A DNA stretch of 11,036 nucleotides. Origin: a bacterium. Its GTDB lineage: Bacteria > Bacteroidota > Ignavibacteria > Kapaibacteriales > UBA2268. Both the position numbers and the translations under genes were made by a program. Where the stretch lies: contig JAUHXN010000067.1 of the NCBI GenBank assembly GCA_030426865.1, positions 1 to 11,036 on the forward strand, written 5' to 3'. Below, in pieces: positions 7,196 to 11,036 of the stretch (its first letter is position 1; each line of letters opens with the position of its first letter). Below the pieces are notes generated by a model, which worked only from the letters and a program-made list of their open reading frames with translations, did no database searches and had not been told where the DNA came from.

Positions 7196-8350
7196 CTATT
7201 GATTTTCTTTGAAATTTTTTAATCTAAGCTTTACATTGTTATACATATTCAGGAATAAAACTAGTACTATCGATAATATGAATGCACCTGCAAATGTACC
7301 CATAACTATATATGATCTTTTAGGTCTATCTTTATTTTCAGAAGGAATTGCATCGTCTACAACAAATAAATAATTATTATTAGTAACCAAGTCTAACTTC
7401 GTTTTTTCTAAGGTGGGCATAAGATAAATCTTCATTTTAGAATGAGCTTCATATTCTGTGTAAAGTCTCATATACTCCATACCTACTTTACTTACATCAT
7501 TAAGTGAGAAATTTCCTATTAGACCAGGTTGAGTTTTAGACTCTTCAAGCTTTTTTCTTGCTTCATTAACATAATCTTTAAGCATCTTAGTGTATGGATC
7601 ATTTTCACCTAACTTATTTTTAGTTATTTCATATTCTGTTTCTGCTTTCATTACAGTTGCAGTTAAATCGGATAAAGCTTCACTATAAACAGATGCTTGG
7701 TCTTCAGGAGAATAGATCTGATATTTTTTAGAATACATAGCAAGAGAATCTCCTAAAACAGCTAATATGTTATCAGTATGTTCAATACGTTGTTCTAAAT
7801 ACTTAATATTAGCAGCGGCTTCATTCTTATTCATTACTACTGCTTTCGCATTTACTATTTTAACATATTCATTGGCCATTTCAGCAGCTTTTTCTGGATT
7901 GCCATCCCAAACAGAAAACTCTATATTTCCTTCTTTATAGTTAACAATTTCTACATTGCTTCTAAATATTTTTCTTGCCAATTCTTTACTATTATTTTTA
8001 ACTTTATAAGCTTTTATAAGATCAAATTTATTGACCATAGAATCGAGGACAGTTCTACTCTCCATTAACACTGATAAATCGTAACTCTGACCTCCAGATC
8101 CACCACCAGCAACTTTAGTAATTCCAAAATCTTTTAACTTGGAAGAGATTCCATTGAGTGCTCCGCCTAATAATCCATCTGCTGAATTGCTAGGTGGTAC
8201 AACATTAACAGTAGATTTAAATTGTACATCCATATTCATTGCATAGAATATAGAGCCAATTGTAAGAACTAAAGTAAAGATTATTATTACCCATTTATGT
8301 CGAAGTAATGTCGCTAATACTTCAATACTTTCATTTTCTCTTATTATCAT
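7196..8350 (-). CDS. Wzz-type chain-length determinant / polysaccharide co-polymerase
   Basis: The 384-residue protein has the layout of a polysaccharide co-polymerase: a short cytoplasmic N-terminus, TM1 at about 20-39, a periplasmic region, and TM2 at about 347-368. Just before TM2 lies a proline-containing stretch, A-I-P-S-E-N-K-D-R-P-K-R, typical of the family. Residues 59-90 are a glycine/serine-rich stretch; about 178-272 is charged and heptad-like, fitting the helical arm of Wzz. Only about 16 residues follow TM2, so there is no fused tyrosine-kinase domain as in Wzc. Proteins of this class set the length of O-antigen or exopolysaccharide made by Wzy, consistent with the Wzy/WaaL-like gene seven bases downstream. 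ATG at 8350 follows the previous stop by 41 bases that contain a hexamer repeat. Confidence 0.88.
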   Translation of the reverse strand: MIIRENESIEVLATLLRHKWVIIIFTLVLTIGSIFYAMNMDVQFKSTVNVVPPSNSADGLLGGALNGISSKLKDFGITKVAGGGSGGQSYDLSVLMESRTVLDSMVNKFDLIKAYKVKNNSKELARKIFRSNVEIVNYKEGNIEFSVWDGNPEKAAEMANEYVKIVNAKAVVMNKNEAAANIKYLEQRIEHTDNILAVLGDSLAMYSKKYQIYSPEDQASVYSEALSDLTATVMKAETEYEITKNKLGENDPYTKMLKDYVNEARKKLEESKTQPGLIGNFSLNDVSKVGMEYMRLYTEYEAHSKMKIYLMPTLEKTKLDLVTNNNYLFVVDDAIPSENKDRPKRSYIVMGTFAGAFILSIVLVLFLNMYNNVKLRLKNFKENQ

Positions 8351-8357
8351 ATTCGTG

Positions 8358-8381
8358 GTAATTGTAATTGTAAATGTAAAA
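8358..8381. repeat. Imperfect hexamer repeat in the wzz-like leader
   Basis: Four tandem units read GTAATT, GTAATT, GTAAAT and GTAAAA on the + strand, lying 8 to 31 bases upstream of the wzz-like start codon on the - strand. They fill most of the gap after the preceding stop. In AT-rich DNA such arrays arise by slippage, and a change in copy number would alter the spacing ahead of the start codon. Confidence 0.6.
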
Positions 8382-8391
8382 TTTAAAATAA

Positions 8392-10149
8392 TTATTTGCT
8401 AATTTCAACGTATGGAGGTCTTTTGAAGTCCTCTTCAATCAAATGTAATTCTGCATCTTCGAAAAGTAAATCTGGCAAAGTAATACTAGAAGGTAAATAA
8501 CTATCACCCCCAGTTAAATAAGGTGATATTACTGCAGGTGCAAGATAATTCATTGTTTTCAATTCATTACCAGTACTTACAATATCTTTGAACAACAGTA
8601 CATTCATAGTAGGTACAATCATTCCACTAAATTTCTCAGAACTTCCATCTGCGTATAATTTATACCCATCCATCACATAATTCTTTTTCCCAAAAGGTAT
8701 TTCTATATTTCCGTTTGTAATCCTATAAAGAGAAGTATATCTAATGTTTGCGTCAAGAATTTTAGTAATTACTATACCAAATTCTAATTCTCTTTTATTT
8801 ACAAACTCCAACAACTTTGATTCTAATTCATTACTACTCAGTTTTTTATCAGAATCGTTGTTTTCTACAATCAGATTACTAAACATTACAGACCCACCTC
8901 TTTTGTGAGCATTTGATTTTTTTATACGTTTAGTCGGGACTCTATCCGAAAGAAGGGTTTCTAAATAACCATTCTTGATTAATTCAACGTCTTGTGATTC
9001 TAATCCATCATCATCGATTTTGTAAGTACCTATTAAATCAACTCCATTCCATTCGGTTAGGTTTGGTTTATCAGTTATACTAAGAAATTCAGGTAATACT
9101 CTTCCTCCAACTTTTCTTTGGAAGACTGCATCTTCATTCTCAGAAGAAAAGCCACCATCTGTCAATGGTTCTCTTTGAGAAATTAATTTTGGTAAAAATG
9201 ATTGAGCAAATATTTGTCCTGCAGCTTGACCTTTAAAAATAATGGGTCCTACGTAAAAATCATCTAATTGACTAATTTTTAGTCTATCGGATATATTATT
9301 AGCTACTTGTTTCGCAGCTTTTATCAAAGAATCATTAGAAGGCAGATCTTTGGGATTAAGTGAGTAAGCAGTATAATGATCAAAGACAGGCATTCCTTCT
9401 TTATCTTGACTAGCTGCTACTATTTCGAATCCAGTATAATAACTGTCTTTTATATATTCAATTCCTTCTGAATTAACATAATATATTCTTTGAGGTATGA
9501 ATTCTATACTAACACCAGAAGTGTAGATATCTGGGTAACTACTAAACACTGATGAAACAGATTCCACAATTTCTTGATACTTAGCTAAATTAAATTCAGG
9601 TATAGTTTTAATATCTTGTAGTTTTTTTATTGTTTCTAACTTATTAAAATCAGGAATAGTATCTTTTCGCATTCTATTCTTTAGTATAGCTTGTTTCTTT
9701 GAATAAAGTTCAGCAGTTTGTTTATATGCTGCATCAGTAGCTAACCAGAACTCTTTCCTTAGGTAATTAATACTTGGTTCATAACTAACAGAACGTTTTT
9801 TAAACCCTTCTTCATCATCACTACTACCAAAGAAACCTAATCCTACATCAAAAAAGTTTGTATTGTCAAAGCTATAATCACCCACTCTTACCCCGACACT
9901 TATATAAGCAGATTTGGAATTATTTGAAGCTTCTATACTACCTAATGAACCTCTTATACTTGAAGCATTATATTCTACGAATTTATATTCAATAAAATAA
10001 GGACTTTCCAGATCATTAATTTTTAATTCTTCCATTGAACGCTGAAGTTCATTTTTCATGGCAAACATTATATCTTCATTTGGTTTATCAAATGAATAGG
10101 TACTAATATTTAAAAGTACAACAAGTAATATTGTGATAATAAATTTCAT
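8392..10149 (-). CDS. Secreted TldE/PmbA-like protein, metal motif absent
   Basis: The 585-residue protein has an N-terminal signal peptide (about 1-19), so it is exported; classic TldD/TldE are cytoplasmic. The C-terminal half resembles the TldD/PmbA fold. Evidence includes V-G-P-I-I-F-K-G-Q-A-A (300-310), where family members read GPVLFEP or similar; a central GTYKIDDDGLESQDVELI segment (374-391); R-G-G-S (417-420), corresponding to the conserved arginine/glycine motif; and the closing SSITLPDLLFEDAELHL (554-570). The HExxxH that supplies zinc ligands in TldD should follow the GQAA segment; here the residues are GQIFAQSFLP, with no such motif. That makes it PmbA-like or catalytically dead, perhaps a partner subunit. 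The N-terminal half (20-290) is unlike the short TldD N-domain and carries an acidic loop near 109-114. It lies between a membrane protein gene and the wzz-like gene. Confidence 0.78.
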   Translation of the reverse strand: MKFIITILLVVLLNISTYSFDKPNEDIMFAMKNELQRSMEELKINDLESPYFIEYKFVEYNASSIRGSLGSIEASNNSKSAYISVGVRVGDYSFDNTNFFDVGLGFFGSSDDEEGFKKRSVSYEPSINYLRKEFWLATDAAYKQTAELYSKKQAILKNRMRKDTIPDFNKLETIKKLQDIKTIPEFNLAKYQEIVESVSSVFSSYPDIYTSGVSIEFIPQRIYYVNSEGIEYIKDSYYTGFEIVAASQDKEGMPVFDHYTAYSLNPKDLPSNDSLIKAAKQVANNISDRLKISQLDDFYVGPIIFKGQAAGQIFAQSFLPKLISQREPLTDGGFSSENEDAVFQRKVGGRVLPEFLSITDKPNLTEWNGVDLIGTYKIDDDGLESQDVELIKNGYLETLLSDRVPTKRIKKSNAHKRGGSVMFSNLIVENNDSDKKLSSNELESKLLEFVNKRELEFGIVITKILDANIRYTSLYRITNGNIEIPFGKKNYVMDGYKLYADGSSEKFSGMIVPTMNVLLFKDIVSTGNELKTMNYLAPAVISPYLTGGDSYLPSSITLPDLLFEDAELHLIEEDFKRPPYVEISK

Positions 10150-10184
10150 TTATATTCTATTTTTTTTGTTTCAATTATTAAAGC

Positions 10185-10718
10185 TTAAATCATATTTTTT
10201 TTTAAGCTGTCTACAACTTTAATTAATTCATCAGACTTCTGCGTTCCTAATAAAAGTTCGAATCCGTCTTTCATCTTTATTCTGAGCCCCATATTCTTGC
10301 TCACATTAAGACATAAACCTCGCCCTTTCATAGAAAATCTATAACCCCAACCACCATACTCCATTATTGGCTTGTATTTCTCAACTTCTATACTATGGAT
10401 TGATTGAATAGGTATTACCTTATAATATCTAATAAATGGCCAAAACTTATATCTAATATTCGTTTCATCAATCTTAGTTTCTAATTTTATTGAATAGAAA
10501 AACCAAGATAGAAATATTGCAAAACCTATTACTAATATGAACCCAATAATTAGAGCTCCATCACTCATAGGTTTATCTCCAAATTGCTCATTTGAAATCA
10601 CTTGGTTATATATAGCAATACCGAATAGCAATATGGATCCACCAGTTATGACTGTTAAAAGTACCCAAAGTGCTTTTTGTCTAAATACTTGCGTTTCTTC
10701 AAATAATAGTTTTGACAT
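10185..10718 (-). CDS. Two-helix membrane protein with cytoplasmic PH-like domain, function unknown
   Basis: I do not recognise a characterised family. The 177-residue protein has two hydrophobic helices at about 16-37 and 54-76, joined by a short loop, then a soluble beta-rich region (80-177). The soluble part has the pattern of bacterial PH-like membrane proteins: R-Y-K-F-W-P-F (89-95), E-Y-G-G-W-G-Y-R (120-127), K-G-R-G-L-C-L-N-V-S (131-140), G-L-R-I (144-147) and L-L-G-T-Q (156-160). Repeated tryptophan and glycine turns suggest a small beta barrel. The start ATG at 10718 is four bases from the stop of the preceding gene, so translation is probably coupled. Whether it acts with the TldE-like protein downstream is unknown. 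Confidence 0.75.
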   Translation of the reverse strand: MSKLLFEETQVFRQKALWVLLTVITGGSILLFGIAIYNQVISNEQFGDKPMSDGALIIGFILVIGFAIFLSWFFYSIKLETKIDETNIRYKFWPFIRYYKVIPIQSIHSIEVEKYKPIMEYGGWGYRFSMKGRGLCLNVSKNMGLRIKMKDGFELLLGTQKSDELIKVVDSLKKNMI

Positions 10719-10722
10719 AATA

Positions 10723-10809
10723 TCAATCAGTTGTTATTTTTCTGGGAGCATCTAAAATAGGAGGCTTCGCTTGAGATTTTTTCTTTTTCTGAACTTCAAT
10801 TTTCCCTAA
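10723..10809 (-). CDS. C-terminal remnant of the next operon gene, cut at the composition break
   Basis: An open frame of 28 codons ends in TGA at 10725-10723, four bases before the 177-residue protein gene. The tail is lysine- and proline-rich (V-Q-K-K-K-K-S-Q-A-K-P-P-I-L-D-A-P-R-K). No usual start codon is present, and the frame hits a stop at 10812-10810, exactly where the AT-rich sequence gives way to GC-rich sequence. It is best read as the genuine end of an upstream gene whose body is missing here. Function cannot be assigned. Confidence 0.5.
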   Translation of the reverse strand, partial: LGKIEVQKKKKSQAKPPILDAPRKITTD

Positions 10810-10815
10810 TCACTG
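10800..10815. other. Abrupt composition junction
   Basis: To the left the DNA is about 30% G+C with - strand genes. To the right, 10845-11036 counts to 101 G+C of 192 bases (53%), with + strand coding and strongly C/G-ending codons. The - strand gene is truncated at this point and a + strand frame begins without a clear promoter. The exact base cannot be fixed by eye; 10800-10815 is the likely interval. Confidence 0.7.
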
Positions 10816-11036
10816 AACCATCGGAGCGAATTGGTCTCGATCACATGGCAAAATTGGTGGAGACAAGTTCCGGTTCCCTACTGAAATCACAAGCGGTTGC
10901 ATCGACAACCTCCATCGAAATCCGCGGCAACGGCGGTGACGATATCCTGCGAGTCGATGCGACGCACAACACAAGTGGGCTCAATCGGTTCATTCATGTT
11001 CAGGACGGAATCATCTTCGATGGTGGTCTCGGTCAC
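10812..11036 (+). CDS. Fragment of a GC-rich exoprotein-like gene, open at the right edge
   Basis: The + frame is open from 10761 and coding-like from about 10812 to the end of the window; the first ATG is at 10845, but the true start may be absent. The translation contains IEIRGNGGDDILRVD and then VQDGIIFDGGLGH at the edge. Short G-G-x-D-x-L-x-V-D turns followed by I-x-F-D-G-G-x-G recur in large secreted repeat proteins of Planctomycetes and, more loosely, in RTX-type calcium-binding repeats. Third codon positions are mostly C or G, unlike every other gene here. No cysteines or signal peptide are visible. The gene probably comes from another genome or a transferred segment. Confidence 0.5.

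Noticed and set aside
8392..10149. Active TldD metalloprotease
   Set aside because: The HExxxH motif is absent at the expected place after residue 310, so catalytic activity is not supported.
10723..10809. Stand-alone small protein gene
   Set aside because: There is no ATG, GTG or TTG start in frame, and the frame is cut at the composition break, so it is a remnant, not a complete small gene.
10761..10811. + strand coding start of the GC-rich gene within the AT-rich part
   Set aside because: The frame is open here, but composition matches the AT-rich side and the same bases encode the tail of the - strand operon gene; the overlap is probably accidental.

Overview
The window is about 30% G+C except for its last roughly 230 bases, and carries ordinary chromosomal genes of a Gram-negative bacterium. 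Several traits point to the Bacteroidota/FCB side of the tree: a TAnnTTTG-type promoter upstream of a lipoprotein gene, almost no Shine-Dalgarno sequences, a lipoprotein whose mature end begins C-K-E-D like a Bacteroidota surface-export signal, and a PBP2 with an N-P-H-G-K-D-H motif after its third active-site box. A deep FCB lineage (for example Kapabacteria or Ignavibacteriota) would fit, but the sequence alone does not settle the phylum.

Left edge, + strand: the 3' part of recA (about 39 N-terminal residues are outside the window), then recX six bases later. They end at a symmetrical hairpin flanked by A and T tracts that also serves the convergent gene on the other strand.

The rest, 1593-10809, is read on the - strand. 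From upstream to downstream: the last 28 codons of an unidentified gene, a 177-residue two-helix membrane protein, a secreted TldE/PmbA-like protein without the HExxxH zinc motif, a Wzz-type polysaccharide co-polymerase, an O-antigen ligase/polymerase-like membrane protein, and the class B penicillin-binding protein PBP2 (mrdA). Gaps of 4, 35, 41, 7 and 11 bases suggest one operon joining surface-polysaccharide assembly to cell-wall elongation. After 77 bases with its own promoter comes a 744-residue lipoprotein made of seven four-cysteine beta-sandwich repeats arranged as one founder repeat plus a duplicated three-repeat block (ABC-ABC). This is the most distinctive gene in the window.

Right edge: at about 10800-10815 the sequence switches abruptly from AT-rich to about 53% G+C, with coding in the opposite direction for a fragment that resembles large repetitive exoproteins (Planctomycete-like or RTX-like). 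The AT-rich gene is cut mid-frame at the switch. A chimeric assembly join is the simplest reading; a real insertion or transfer boundary is the alternative. I found no RNA genes, CRISPR array, insertion sequence or replication origin.
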